Shown here: piece by piece, positions 6,873-14,961 of the stretch | Layout: the number at the start of each line of letters is the position of its first letter | Position numbering within the stretch: the first letter of the stretch is position 1 | Assembly (NCBI RefSeq): GCF_000737195.2 | Contig: NZ_JALM01000045.1 | Span: forward strand, 1-43,823 | Length of the DNA stretch: 43,823 nucleotides | Direction of reading: 5' to 3' | Source: Sciscionella sediminilitoris | GTDB lineage: Bacteria > Actinomycetota > Actinomycetes > Mycobacteriales > Pseudonocardiaceae | Made by a program: the position numbers and the translations under genes | The notes under the pieces: generated by a model | Databases searched by the model: none | The model's input: the letters and a program-made list of their open reading frames with translations, nothing else | What the model was told of the DNA's origin: nothing

Positions 6873-8162
6873 CTACCGCAGGTCCGATTCCTTGACCCAC
6901 GCGTAGCGGTGGTTGAAGTCCACCAGGCGGTAGACCGTGGAACCGCGCACCAGGGTGTGGTTGGCGGGCACGTTCGCCTTGTCGTAGCGCGCGTAGTAGT
7001 TGGCCGCCTGCATCGGCTCGACCTCGGTGTAGGACTGCCCCTTCGGGATGGTCCAGGACAGCGGCTTCGGCGTCCAGCTCTGCTCGAACGGGATCTCGGC
7101 CGGGTACTCGGACTTCTCCGGGAAGGCGAGCCCGTACACCGGGATGTCCTTGTGCGCGGTGAGCGTGCTGGCCCGCACGGAGACGGTGTTGCGTCCCTCC
7201 GGGTTCTCGAACCACGCTTTCTTTCCGCCGAACCAGATCGCGGTCCAGTCCCCGCTGGTCCCGGCGACCACGTAGCGGTGCCCGGTCACGGCCTTGTCCG
7301 AACCGTCGTCGATCTTGGTGGTACCCGGTTTACCGTCCGGGTGCAGCAGCGGGTCGCCGAGCAGCGGGGCCTTGGCGTCCGGGGCAGTGCGCAGGTAGAC
7401 GAAGTTCGCGCCCTGCTTGGGCAACGGTTTCCCGTCGGAGTCGGTGATCTCCGGAGTGTTCGTGGCGAAGTCCGGATTGATCGCCACCACATCACCTGTC
7501 TTCGGCGCACCACTCGGTTTGCGCTGCGGGACGCCGAGCAGCGACATGTAGTGCTGCCAGTTCCAGTAGGGACCCGGGTCCCAGTGCTGGCCCGGCTGCG
7601 AGGCGTCGTTCTGCCCCGGGACGTCCTCGTGCGAGATGATGTGCTGGCGGTCCAGCGGGATGTCGTACTTCGCGGCGAGGTAGCGCACCAGTTTCGCCGA
7701 GGACTCGTACAACGCGTCCGGGTACTTCCCGTTCTTGGCGAAGCCCTCGTGCTCGATGTTGATGGCGTGCTGGTTCATCGACCAGTTGCCCACGCCCCAG
7801 CTGACGTCCTTGTTCGGCACCATCTGAGTGATCCGGCCGTCCGAGGCGCGCACGACGTAGTTCGCGCTCGCTCCGTGTGCCGGATCCTGGAACGCCTTGA
7901 TGGTGTGCGCATAGGACAGTTCGGTGTCGTGGATGACGATGTAGCGAATCGAGTCGCCATCGGCGGGCCGGTTGGCCGGATCGTAGACACCGTAGGCGTT
8001 CGGGTTGCTGTGGTCCTTGCTCGACCAGTCGTAGGCCGCTGGAGTGAACGTGCAGTCCACAGTGGACGGGCATTCGGGACCGGTGGCCGCCTGCGCCGCA
8101 GGTGTCACGGTGAGCAAACCACCGGTGACAGCCGCCGCCCCGAGCAATGCGCGTGCGATCAA
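6873..8162 (-). CDS. Secreted N-acetylmuramoyl-L-alanine amidase (Amidase_2)
   Basis: Peptidoglycan hydrolase of 429 residues that cleaves the bond between N-acetylmuramic acid and L-alanine outside the cell. A Sec signal peptide (IARALLGAAAVTGGLLTVTPAAQAA) is followed by the T7-lysozyme/PGRP-type zinc domain, about residues 65-200: YIVIHDTELS (first zinc His), GNWSMNQHAINIEHEG, HIISHEDVPGQND and GQHWDPGPYWNW (later ligands). The C-terminal half (about 230-429) looks like cell-wall-binding SH3-type modules, with YLRTAPD and YRLVDFNHRYAWVKESDLR. The TTG start at 8162 is supported by GGAGGAAG at 5-6 bases; no other start fits the signal peptide. Monocistronic. Confidence 0.88.
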   Translation of the reverse strand: MIARALLGAAAVTGGLLTVTPAAQAATGPECPSTVDCTFTPAAYDWSSKDHSNPNAYGVYDPANRPADGDSIRYIVIHDTELSYAHTIKAFQDPAHGASANYVVRASDGRITQMVPNKDVSWGVGNWSMNQHAINIEHEGFAKNGKYPDALYESSAKLVRYLAAKYDIPLDRQHIISHEDVPGQNDASQPGQHWDPGPYWNWQHYMSLLGVPQRKPSGAPKTGDVVAINPDFATNTPEITDSDGKPLPKQGANFVYLRTAPDAKAPLLGDPLLHPDGKPGTTKIDDGSDKAVTGHRYVVAGTSGDWTAIWFGGKKAWFENPEGRNTVSVRASTLTAHKDIPVYGLAFPEKSEYPAEIPFEQSWTPKPLSWTIPKGQSYTEVEPMQAANYYARYDKANVPANHTLVRGSTVYRLVDFNHRYAWVKESDLR

Positions 8163-8244
8163 GTCTTCCTCCGCTTTTCACCAGGAATCTAGCGTCACCG
8201 AGGATCCTAGACGCATTGCGGATTCCGGGCACACCAAAGCCGGA

Positions 8245-9111
8245 TCACGCGGCGAGGCGGTATCCGGACCCCTCGGTGATCACCCGGCCACCGCTGGGAT
8301 CCGGGAAGTGCGCGCCGAGCAGCAGCACGGAGTCCCGCGCGGCCCTGGCGAGCAGTTCCCGGCGGGTGCGCAGGGTAAGCGCCGGGTCGACGTCCACATG
8401 ACTGCCCAGTTCCGGCCGCGCGATCTGCACGGGGTGGTGAATGGCATCCCCGATGAGCAGGGCGACGCTCTCCGCGCCCCGGATCTCCACCGCACTGTGC
8501 CCGGGGGTGTGCCCCGGCGTCGGCAGCATGCGGATTCCGGGCGCGATCGGGGCTCCGTTCCCGGGGATCTCGATCGGGTCGAGCAGTCCGGCGGCGCGTA
8601 CCGGATGCACCGAGTCGTCGAACATCTGCTGCCGCGCCGGTTCGAGCTCGATGCCTGTCCAGTAGTCCCATTCGGCCCGGTTGACCAGATAGCGCGCGTT
8701 CGGGAAGGCCGGCACCCAGGAATCGCCGTCGAGCACGGTGTTCCAGCCGACGTGGTCGGCGTGAATGTGGGTCAGCACCACCAGATCGACCGATTCGGGG
8801 GCGAACCCGGCCGCGGTGAGCCGGTCGAGGTAGTCGGTGTGCAGGTCGTGCCAGGCGGGATTGGCCCGCACCTTGCCGTTGCCGATCCCGGTGTCCACCA
8901 GGATGCGCTGCCCGTCCACGGTGATCCCGTAACTGTGACTGGACAACCGCAGCGCCCCGTCCGGCTCGGCGAATTCCGGGCGCAGCCAGGGAATCGCATC
9001 GACGACGTCGTGTCCGGCATCGGGCAGCAGCCAGGCCCCGGTCGAGGCGGGAAAGCTCACCTCGTCGATCCGCTGCACGGTGACCCCGGCGAAGTTCCAC
9101 TCTCGGCTCAT
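8245..9111 (-). CDS. Metallo-beta-lactamase-fold hydrolase
   Basis: Zinc hydrolase of 288 residues. The motifs are HIHADHVGWN (HxHxDH, about residue 118), PTPGHTPGHSA, GDAIHHP and GAHFPDPSGG, as in the quorum-quenching-lactonase / alkylsulfatase-like branch. It has no signal peptide. ATG at 9111 follows AGGAG by 6 bases; an open extension to 9180 crosses the promoter and is not used. It is divergent from a micro-ORF and amidase across a mirror-symmetric control region (9123-9188), so all three genes are probably induced together. This suggests hydrolysis of a cyclic amide or ester followed by amide cleavage (inference). Confidence 0.85.
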   Translation of the reverse strand: MSREWNFAGVTVQRIDEVSFPASTGAWLLPDAGHDVVDAIPWLRPEFAEPDGALRLSSHSYGITVDGQRILVDTGIGNGKVRANPAWHDLHTDYLDRLTAAGFAPESVDLVVLTHIHADHVGWNTVLDGDSWVPAFPNARYLVNRAEWDYWTGIELEPARQQMFDDSVHPVRAAGLLDPIEIPGNGAPIAPGIRMLPTPGHTPGHSAVEIRGAESVALLIGDAIHHPVQIARPELGSHVDVDPALTLRTRRELLARAARDSVLLLGAHFPDPSGGRVITEGSGYRLAA

Positions 9112-9122
9112 CACGTCTCCTA

Positions 9123-9188
9123 AAAGCTCAATGTTTGCGTTAATCGACAGTAGCCCGTACCGTGACGCTAACGCAAACATTGAGCTTT
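9123..9188. promoter_or_regulatory. Mirror-image divergent promoter/operator
   Basis: AAAGCTCAATGTTTGCGTTA (9123-9142) and its exact reverse complement (9169-9188) are separated by 26 bases. On the plus strand TTGCGT (9135-9140), 17 bases and TACCGT (9158-9163) form a promoter for the amidase side. On the minus strand TTGCGT (9171-9176), 18 bases and TACTGT (9147-9152) form one for the hydrolase. Each arm thus covers the -35 of one promoter and the start region of the other; the arms end 11 and 12 bases before the two ATGs. Confidence 0.75.
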
Positions 9189-9200
9189 AAAGGGGCGTCG

Positions 9201-9329
9201 ATGGACATCGAGCAACAGGTCGCCGACACGGCGGCACACATCCGCGAGGTGCTCGCGGTACTGCGCGAGCTGGATCTCGGGGAAACCACGCCGGTCAGGA
9301 CCCAGGAGGCGGGCCATGCGGGCGAATGA
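9201..9329 (+). CDS. 42-residue micro-ORF, GatC/AtzG-like amidase partner
   Basis: Small ORF starting at ATG 9201 after AAAGGGG, with product MDIEQQVADTAAHIREVLAV continuing to ...LRELDLGETTPVRTQEAGHAGE. One amphipathic helix is followed by an L-G/D-x-TTPV segment. This pattern recalls the small subunits that pair with amidase-signature enzymes (GatC of the Glu-tRNA amidotransferase; AtzG with AtzE), though shorter. It overlaps the amidase start by 14 bases (9316-9329), which implies translational coupling; the amidase ribosome site CCCAGGAGGCGG lies inside it. It is expressed from the plus-side promoter at 9135-9163. The partner role is inferred from position and a faint resemblance; it could instead be a leader peptide. 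Confidence 0.6.
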   Translation: MDIEQQVADTAAHIREVLAVLRELDLGETTPVRTQEAGHAGE

Positions 9330-10650
9330 ACTCTCGCTGAGCGAGGCGGCCGAGGCGATCGCGGCACGGACCCTGTCCCCCGTCGAACTCACCGAGGCGA
9401 CACTGGACCGGATCGCGAGCGAGGACGGCGAACTCGGTGCCTACGTCCTGGTCCTCGCCGGACAGGCCCGCGCTGCGGCCGCCGAGGCGGAACGGGAGAT
9501 CGCCGCGGGACGGTATCGCGGGCCGCTGCACGGGATCCCGTTCGCGGTCAAGGATCTCTACGACGTCGCCGGGCTGCCGACCACGGCGAGTTCCCGCGCC
9601 CGCGAAGGGCATCGCGCCGAACGGGACAGCGCCCTCGTCACGAGGCTGCTCGATTCCGGAGCGGTGCTGCTCGGCAAGACGCACACGCACGAGTTCGCCT
9701 ATGGGCTGACCACCCCGCAGACGCGCAACGCCGTGCAGCGCGACCGGGTCGCGGGCGGTTCGAGCGGTGGTTCCGCGGTCGCCGTCGCCGCGGGAATGGC
9801 GAGTTTCGCGCTCGGCACCGATACCGGCGGATCGATCCGGGTACCCGCCGCGCTGAACGGGATCACCGGCTTCAAACCGAGCTACGGCGCGCTCTCCCTC
9901 GACGGGGTCACCCCGCTTTCCTGGTCGCTCGACCACGCGGGCGCGCTGACCCGCACGGTTCGCGATGCGGCGCTCGTCGATTCGGTGCTGCGCGGAACCG
10001 AGCAGCCGGCGCAGGATCTGCGCGGCCTCCGGATCGGGGTTCCGGTGAACTACTACCTCGACCGGGTCGATGCCTCGGTCGCGGACGGGGTGCGCACGGC
10101 GGTGGACCGGTTGCGGGAGCATGGCGCCGAACCGGTCGAGGTGGAACTGCCGATGACCGAGTACATCCACGCGATCCACTGGGGCCTCATGGTTCCCGAG
10201 GCGAGCGCGTACCACGATCGGCTGCTGCACGCGGCGCCCGAGCGGTACGGCACCGAGGTGCGCGTGCTGCTCGAGGCGGGCGAGTCGGTCAGCGCGACCG
10301 ATTACCTGCGCGCCAGGCGAACCCAGGCAGTGTTGCGCCGGCGGTGGGAGCAGCTGTTCGAGCGGATCGATGTGCTCGCCACGCCGACCGTGCCGACCGG
10401 GGCCGTCCCCGCCGGGCAGCACACCGTCGACTGGCCGGATGGCGGAACGGAATCGGTCACCGACGCCTATGTACGGCTCACCGTGCCCGCCAACCTCACC
10501 GGATTGCCCGCGCTGACCCTTCCCGTGGGCGCCGACCGTTCCGGGATGCCCGCGGGCCTGCAGCTCATCGGCGGCCCCGGCGCCGAGCACACGGTGCTGG
10601 ACGTCGCACTGGCCACCGAGACGGCCAGTGCGAGGACGGCGGCGGGTTAG
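9316..10650 (+). CDS. Amidase-signature family amidase
   Basis: Amidase of 444 residues. The Ser-cisSer-Lys machinery is complete: Lys in PFAVKDLYD (about residue 78), the signature GGSSGGSAVAVAAG (cis-Ser, about 150) and the nucleophile in GTDTGGSIRVPA (about 175). Length and the C-terminal TVPANLTGLPALTLPVG ... PAGLQLIGG are usual for GatA-like or AtzF/AtzE-type enzymes. It cleaves a carboxamide, substrate unknown. Translation is coupled to the micro-ORF at 9201. The regulator at 10661 follows immediately, its -10 box overlapping the stop codon. Likely part of one degradative unit with the divergent metallo-hydrolase. Confidence 0.9.
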   Translation: MRANELSLSEAAEAIAARTLSPVELTEATLDRIASEDGELGAYVLVLAGQARAAAAEAEREIAAGRYRGPLHGIPFAVKDLYDVAGLPTTASSRAREGHRAERDSALVTRLLDSGAVLLGKTHTHEFAYGLTTPQTRNAVQRDRVAGGSSGGSAVAVAAGMASFALGTDTGGSIRVPAALNGITGFKPSYGALSLDGVTPLSWSLDHAGALTRTVRDAALVDSVLRGTEQPAQDLRGLRIGVPVNYYLDRVDASVADGVRTAVDRLREHGAEPVEVELPMTEYIHAIHWGLMVPEASAYHDRLLHAAPERYGTEVRVLLEAGESVSATDYLRARRTQAVLRRRWEQLFERIDVLATPTVPTGAVPAGQHTVDWPDGGTESVTDAYVRLTVPANLTGLPALTLPVGADRSGMPAGLQLIGGPGAEHTVLDVALATETASARTAAG

Positions 10651-10653
10651 GCT
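10648..10653 (+). promoter_or_regulatory. -10 box of the TetR gene (leaderless type)
   Basis: TAGGCT overlaps the amidase stop codon and ends 7 bases before the ATG at 10661. A TAnnnT box at that distance is typical of leaderless actinobacterial messages, and no Shine-Dalgarno is present. Confidence 0.5.
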
Positions 10654-10660
10654 GGCGGTC

Positions 10661-11233
10661 ATGAGTCCCCGCTCCATGGCGCGCCCCGGCGGGCGCAGCG
10701 CGCGCGTGCAGGAATCGGTGCACACCGCGGTCCGGGAACTGGAAGCCGAGCAGGGCCGCGCGGCGCTCACCGTGCCCATGGTCGCGGCCCGGGCCGGGGT
10801 GACTCCGTCCACCATCTACCGGCGCTGGGGCGACCTGCGGGAGCTGTTCTCCGATGTCGCCGTCGAGCACCTGCGCCCCGAGCAGCCGCCGGAGGATCAC
10901 GGTGGGCTGCGCGCGGATCTGCGCGACTGGGCCGGGCAGTTCCTCGAGGAGATGAACTCCCAGCCCGGCCGCGCCTATATCCGCGATGCCCTGCTCGGTG
11001 ATCCGGAAAGCGGCAATGCGGGTCAGTGCTCGGCCTACGCCGCCCAGCAGATCGAGGTGATCCTGGCGCGCGCCACCGAACGCGGCGAACCGGTGCCGGA
11101 GACCGAAACCCTGCTCGACCGGGTGGTCGCGCCGATCATGTACCGCATCCTGTTCCGTCCGGACGGATTGACCGGTGCCTACGCCGAAAGCCTGGTCGAC
11201 GCGGCACTAACGGACACCACGACCGGGAAGTAG
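10661..11233 (+). CDS. TetR-family transcriptional regulator
   Basis: Regulator of 190 residues. A basic N-terminus (MSPRSMARPGGRSARVQ) leads into the TetR helix-turn-helix LTVPMVAARAGVTPSTIYRRWGDLRELF (about residues 35-65). The C-terminal domain resembles TetR_C_16-type domains (DLRDWAGQFLEEM ... VVAPIMYRILF). It is the only complete regulator next to the amidase/hydrolase pair and so is the best candidate to bind the 20-base arms at 9123-9188. ATG at 10661 is chosen because the -10 box sits 7 bases upstream; the open frame from 10628 would overlap the amidase. Its 3' end overlaps the convergent frameshifted ArsR gene. Confidence 0.85.
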   Translation: MSPRSMARPGGRSARVQESVHTAVRELEAEQGRAALTVPMVAARAGVTPSTIYRRWGDLRELFSDVAVEHLRPEQPPEDHGGLRADLRDWAGQFLEEMNSQPGRAYIRDALLGDPESGNAGQCSAYAAQQIEVILARATERGEPVPETETLLDRVVAPIMYRILFRPDGLTGAYAESLVDAALTDTTTGK

Positions 11234-11575
11234 ACCTGCCCGCGTTCCCCTTCGACGCGGTGCGCGGTGAGCACCGCCTCCACCAGGTCCGGACACAGCG
11301 CGTCCAGCTCCTCCCCGCGCAGCCAGAGATACCGCTCCCTGGCGGGCGTCCATCCGGCCTGGCGCAGGGATCCGGCAGTGATAGCTGCCCGTCGCCCTGG
11401 TCACCGGAAGGTCCGTCTCCGCAGCGGTCAGCTCGCCCCGTTCGGCGAGCAGCGCCAACACGTGCCCGTGCAACGGATCGGCCGCCGCGCGCAGCACGGC
11501 GTCCAGCCCGATCCCGCCGATGCCCGGCTGATCCGCGTCCGCGACCTCGCCGTTCCCGCGACCCGGCGCATGCCA
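11179..11575 (-). pseudogene. Frameshifted ArsR-type winged-helix regulator
   Basis: In one minus frame the sequence reads GIGLDAVLRAAADPLHGHVL, then LALLAERGELTAAE, then DLPVTRATGSYHCRI. It then continues in another frame as LRQAGWTPARERYLWLRGEE, followed by LDALCPDLVEAVLTAHRVEGE, and stops at 11179. Joined, this is the ArsR pattern (ADPLR...V-K-T-SHH-RVLREAGL...R-EDLDA-FPGLL-AVL). One extra base in the GGG at 11367-11369 causes the break. The only start in the first frame is GTG at 11497, although conserved-looking sequence extends upstream to 11575, so the N-terminus may also be damaged. The 55-base overlap with the convergent TetR gene is unusual. A sequencing error is possible. Bases 11576-11642 hold nothing recognisable apart from the 8-base palindrome GTGTACAC. 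Confidence 0.65.
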
Positions 11576-11642
11576 TCACCACACCCACCGGGCGTGTGTA
11601 CACCAGCCGCCCATCCACGAATCTCGGCTGACGTCCGCCGCG

Positions 11643-12449
11643 CTACCGTCCCGAGAACCGCGGCGTGCGCTTCTCCGCGAACGCCGCGATGCCCTCCTTC
11701 GCGTCCTCGGTGGCGAACAGCGTGCCGAGCACGCGTTGTTCGGTGGTGAGCGCGGCACCGAGGGACTGCTGCACACCGTCCTCGATGAGGCGTTTGGCCT
11801 CGCGGACCGCGAGCGGGGCACCGGAAGCGAGTTCCCCGGCCAGTTCGAGGGCGGTGTCCAGCGGAGTGTCCGTGCGGCGGGTGAGCAGTCCGTGGCGCTC
11901 GGCCTCGTCCGGGCGCATGGTGCGACCGGTCATCACCAGTTCCTTGGTCAGCCGGGTGCCCACGGCGCGGGCGAGCCGCTGGGTGCCGCCACCGCCGGGC
12001 AGCAGGCCGAGTTTCACCTCGGGAAGTCCGAACCGGGCCCGTTCCCCCGCGACGAGGAAGTCGCAGCACAGCGCGAGTTCGAAGCCGCCGCCGAAAGCGT
12101 AGCCGTTCACCGCGGCGATCGTGGGCTGCGGCAGCGACTCCAGCTCCTCGAACACCGAACGGGAAAGCCGTTGGTAGGCGTCGAATTCCGCGGCCGAGGC
12201 CTCCCGGTACTCGCCGATGTCCGCGCCCGCGATGAACCCGCGCCCGGTCCCGGTGAGCACGAACACCGCGGTCTCCTCGGCCCGCACTTCCCGAAAGCAC
12301 TCACCGAGCGCGGTGACCATGGAGCGGGACAGCGCGCCGAGCGCCTCCTCGCGTTCGATGCGCAGCACGGTGATCCGGCCGTACCTGCTCAGCACGAGAT
12401 TCGGATGCGGGCGTGCCACGCTGTCCGGAACCGGTTCCGCGCCGCTCAT
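11643..12449 (-). CDS. Enoyl-CoA hydratase/isomerase family protein
   Basis: Crotonase-fold enzyme of 268 residues acting on an acyl-CoA in the cytoplasm. Oxyanion-hole segments are present: FIAGADIGEY (about residues 73-82) and NGYAFGGGFELALCCDF (about 113-130), then FGLPEVKLGLLPGGGGTQRLAR with the catalytic Glu/Gly region of the hydratase group and a C-terminal EGIAAFAEKRTPRFSGR. Sequence and length fit a true hydratase/dehydratase rather than a thioesterase. ATG at 12449 follows GGAGGTGGGAGC and overlaps the CoA-transferase stop as ATGA, so it is translationally coupled. It is the last gene of the LacI-controlled operon. Confidence 0.9.
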   Translation of the reverse strand: MSGAEPVPDSVARPHPNLVLSRYGRITVLRIEREEALGALSRSMVTALGECFREVRAEETAVFVLTGTGRGFIAGADIGEYREASAAEFDAYQRLSRSVFEELESLPQPTIAAVNGYAFGGGFELALCCDFLVAGERARFGLPEVKLGLLPGGGGTQRLARAVGTRLTKELVMTGRTMRPDEAERHGLLTRRTDTPLDTALELAGELASGAPLAVREAKRLIEDGVQQSLGAALTTEQRVLGTLFATEDAKEGIAAFAEKRTPRFSGR

Positions 12450-13621
12450 CCGCTCCCACCTCCGGCGCGCAGTTCCGCGAGTTCCGCCGCGCTGAGCACT
12501 TCGCCGAGCACTTCGGTGGTGTGCTCACCCACCAGCGGCGGCGGGTACCGCAGTGACCACGGCGTCGCGGAGAGCCGGATCGGGCAGCCGATCAGTTCCA
12601 GGGTGCCCGCGCGCGGATGCTCCACCTCGACGATCAGGTCGTGGCCCTGCTCGCGCAGTTCGTCCACGGCTTCCCGGGTGCTGCGCACCTCGGCGCACCA
12701 GAGACCTGCCGAGCCGAGCCGTTCGACCAGTTCCGCCGCGGGTTCGGCCGCCGTGGCCTGTTCGAGCGCGCGCTTGATCTCGTCCCGGTCCGACCAGGCA
12801 TCGAGGCGGTCCAGCCCGGTGACCCCGAGCAGCCCGGCGACGGTGGACACCTCGGCCATGGCGAGCGCGATCCAGCCGTCGGCCGCCGCGTAGATGCCGA
12901 ACGGCGCGGACAACCACGCCTGCCCGATACCCTCCGCCGAGCGCTGCCATTCCTCGCCCTGGTTCACCATCGCCGAGATCTCCTGGCACTGCAAGGCGAT
13001 CGCGGTGGAGTACAGGTCGACGTCGACCCGCTGGCCGATCCCGTGCCGTTCGCGGGCCAGCAGCGCCGCGAGCACCCCGTTGGCGAGCGTGAGCGCGGTC
13101 GAGGCGTCCACCACGGCGGTCCCCGCGGGCGTCGGCGCTTCCCCGGCCCGGCCACCGGCGGCGGCCAGCCCGGACATCGCCTGGATCAGCAGATCCTGGC
13201 CCGGCCGCTGTTGTTCGGCGAACACGGTCTCCCGACCCCAGCCGGAACCGCTGCAGTACACGATGTCCGCGCGCACCGAACGGAACGCCTCGTAGCCGAG
13301 ACCGAGCCGGTCGAGCACACCGGGCCGGAAGTTCTCCACGACCACATCGCAGCTCGCACCGAGGCGCAGCAAGGCATCCCGGGCCGCGGGGGACTTCAGA
13401 TCCACCGCGAGCGAGCGTTTGTTCCGGTTCATGGCGAGGAACGCGGCCGAGTCCCCGGCCACGAGATCGCCCATCATCTCCAGTCCGCGCTCCCACTCCC
13501 CTGCCGGACGCTCCACCTTGATCACGTCCGCGCCGAGGTCGGCGAGCGTCTGCGTGGCATAGGGCCCGAGCATCATCTGGGTGAAGTCGAGAATGCGGAT
13601 CCCGTCGAGGGCTGCGGGCAT
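12446..13621 (-). CDS. CaiB/BaiF (class III) CoA-transferase
   Basis: Enzyme of 391 residues that moves CoA between carboxylic acids. The N-terminal Rossmann part carries DGIRILDFTQMMLGPYATQ and LADLGADVIKVERPAGEWER, then NRNKRSLAVDLKSP, the catalytic Asp of the family being expected near GDSAAFLAMNRNK. VDVDLYSTAIALQCQEISAM and the C-terminal GTLELIGCPIRLSATPW complete it. ATG at 13621 is chosen for GAGGAG 6 bases upstream; ATG at 13651 would overlap the MFS stop as ATGA but lacks a ribosome site. It works with the neighbouring ligase and hydratase in CoA-thioester metabolism of an unidentified acid, possibly carnitine-like (speculative). Confidence 0.9.
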   Translation of the reverse strand: MPAALDGIRILDFTQMMLGPYATQTLADLGADVIKVERPAGEWERGLEMMGDLVAGDSAAFLAMNRNKRSLAVDLKSPAARDALLRLGASCDVVVENFRPGVLDRLGLGYEAFRSVRADIVYCSGSGWGRETVFAEQQRPGQDLLIQAMSGLAAAGGRAGEAPTPAGTAVVDASTALTLANGVLAALLARERHGIGQRVDVDLYSTAIALQCQEISAMVNQGEEWQRSAEGIGQAWLSAPFGIYAAADGWIALAMAEVSTVAGLLGVTGLDRLDAWSDRDEIKRALEQATAAEPAAELVERLGSAGLWCAEVRSTREAVDELREQGHDLIVEVEHPRAGTLELIGCPIRLSATPWSLRYPPPLVGEHTTEVLGEVLSAAELAELRAGGGSG

Positions 13622-13647
13622 CGGGGTACTCCTCATCGTCCTGGTCG

Positions 13648-14961
13648 TCATAGTGCTGCGTTCGTGGTCTGCGCCTTCCGCGGCCCTCTGCCGAACACGG
13701 CGAGCGCGAGGACCGGGACGGCGGCGATGGCCGCGCTGAGGCCGAACGCGGTTCCCCAGCCGAGGTAACCGATCGCCACCGGGCCGATGATCCCGGCGAT
13801 GTTCGCGATGAAGTGCACGAAACCCGAGACCGAACCGAAACTGGCCCGCGGTACCACCGGGGCGATGAGCGCGAAGAACTGGGCGCCGACGATGTAGAGG
13901 ATGAACACCACCACCGCCATCAACGTCACCGAGGCGGTGGTCGAGTCGACCACGCCAACACCGGCGAAGGCGATCGCGACCAGCAGCATGCCGAGCACGA
14001 CCGTCCACTTACGCGCGCCGAACACGCCGAACTTCCTGCCGAGCGCGTCGGTGAGCACACCACCGATGGCGAGCCCGACGAACCCGCACAGCCACGGGAT
14101 GGAACCGGTGAACGCGATGCTGTTCAGATCGAGCCCGTGCGCCTCGGAAAGGAAATCCGGGAACCAGTTCAGGAATGCGTAGAGCACCCAGGAATAGCCG
14201 AAGTACGCGAGCGCGGTGGTGAGCACCACGGGGTTGCGCAGGTACCGCCACCGGGAACCGCCGCCGTTCTCGGCTTCCACCGGATGCGCGCGTTCCTCGG
14301 CGGCCATCTCGGCGATCTCCGCGGGCCGCACCCTGCGGAATCCCTCCGGGCGGTCCCGCACCACGGTCCACCAGCCGATCACGAACAGCACCCCGATCAC
14401 GCCCAGGATGATGAACGGGGCCCGCCAGTCGCCGTGGAAGGCGTTCATCAGCGCCACCACGAGCGGAGTTCCGACCGCCCCGCCGAGCGGGGTGGATGCC
14501 TGGGAAAGTCCCATCGCGGTGCCGAGTTGCCGCTGCGGGAACCAGTTGGACATCGTCTTGGCGGTGACCGTCGCTTGTGGACCCTCACCGAAACCGAAGA
14601 AGAACCGGATCACCAGGAAACTCACGAACCCGAACCCGGCCGCGGTCAGCGCGGTGAACAGCGACCACCAGGCGACGGCGACCGCCATCACCTTGCGCGG
14701 GCCGAACTTGTCCGCCGTGTAGCCGCCGATGAAACAGAACGGCGCGTAGCCGAGGAAGAAGGCCGCCGAGATCCAGCCCCAGGAACTCTTGCTGAATCCG
14801 TACTCGGCCATGATCACCGGGGCCGCGACCCCGATCGCCGCCCGGTCGGCGTAGTTCAGTCCGAGCACGAGGAAGTTCATGCTCAGCACGGCCCAGCGAT
14901 AGCGAAGGCCCCCGCCCCGTCCGGTGGGCTCCTTCGCCCGGGTCTCGGCCGGTGTGCTCAT
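13648..14961 (-). CDS. MFS transporter, anion:cation symporter-like
   Basis: Carrier of 437 residues with 12 predicted helices. It has the MFS motif between helices 2 and 3 (GGYTADKFGPRKVMA, about residues 78-92), a short central loop, and helix 1 containing NFLVLGLNYADRAAIGVAAP, like the organic-anion (ACS: hexuronate, glucarate, phthalate) group. RFFFGFGEGPQATVTAKTMSNWFPQRQLG is a typical ACS signature. It likely imports the carboxylate that the CoA ligase activates. ATG at 14961 overlaps the ligase stop (ATGA), with AGGCGG upstream. It sits in the middle of the operon. Confidence 0.9.
   Translation of the reverse strand: MSTPAETRAKEPTGRGGGLRYRWAVLSMNFLVLGLNYADRAAIGVAAPVIMAEYGFSKSSWGWISAAFFLGYAPFCFIGGYTADKFGPRKVMAVAVAWWSLFTALTAAGFGFVSFLVIRFFFGFGEGPQATVTAKTMSNWFPQRQLGTAMGLSQASTPLGGAVGTPLVVALMNAFHGDWRAPFIILGVIGVLFVIGWWTVVRDRPEGFRRVRPAEIAEMAAEERAHPVEAENGGGSRWRYLRNPVVLTTALAYFGYSWVLYAFLNWFPDFLSEAHGLDLNSIAFTGSIPWLCGFVGLAIGGVLTDALGRKFGVFGARKWTVVLGMLLVAIAFAGVGVVDSTTASVTLMAVVVFILYIVGAQFFALIAPVVPRASFGSVSGFVHFIANIAGIIGPVAIGYLGWGTAFGLSAAIAAVPVLALAVFGRGPRKAQTTNAAL

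Noticed and set aside
11428-12300. Arginine-rich 290-codon minus-strand frame beside the hydratase
   Set aside because: It overlaps the enoyl-CoA hydratase out of frame and shows no family pattern.
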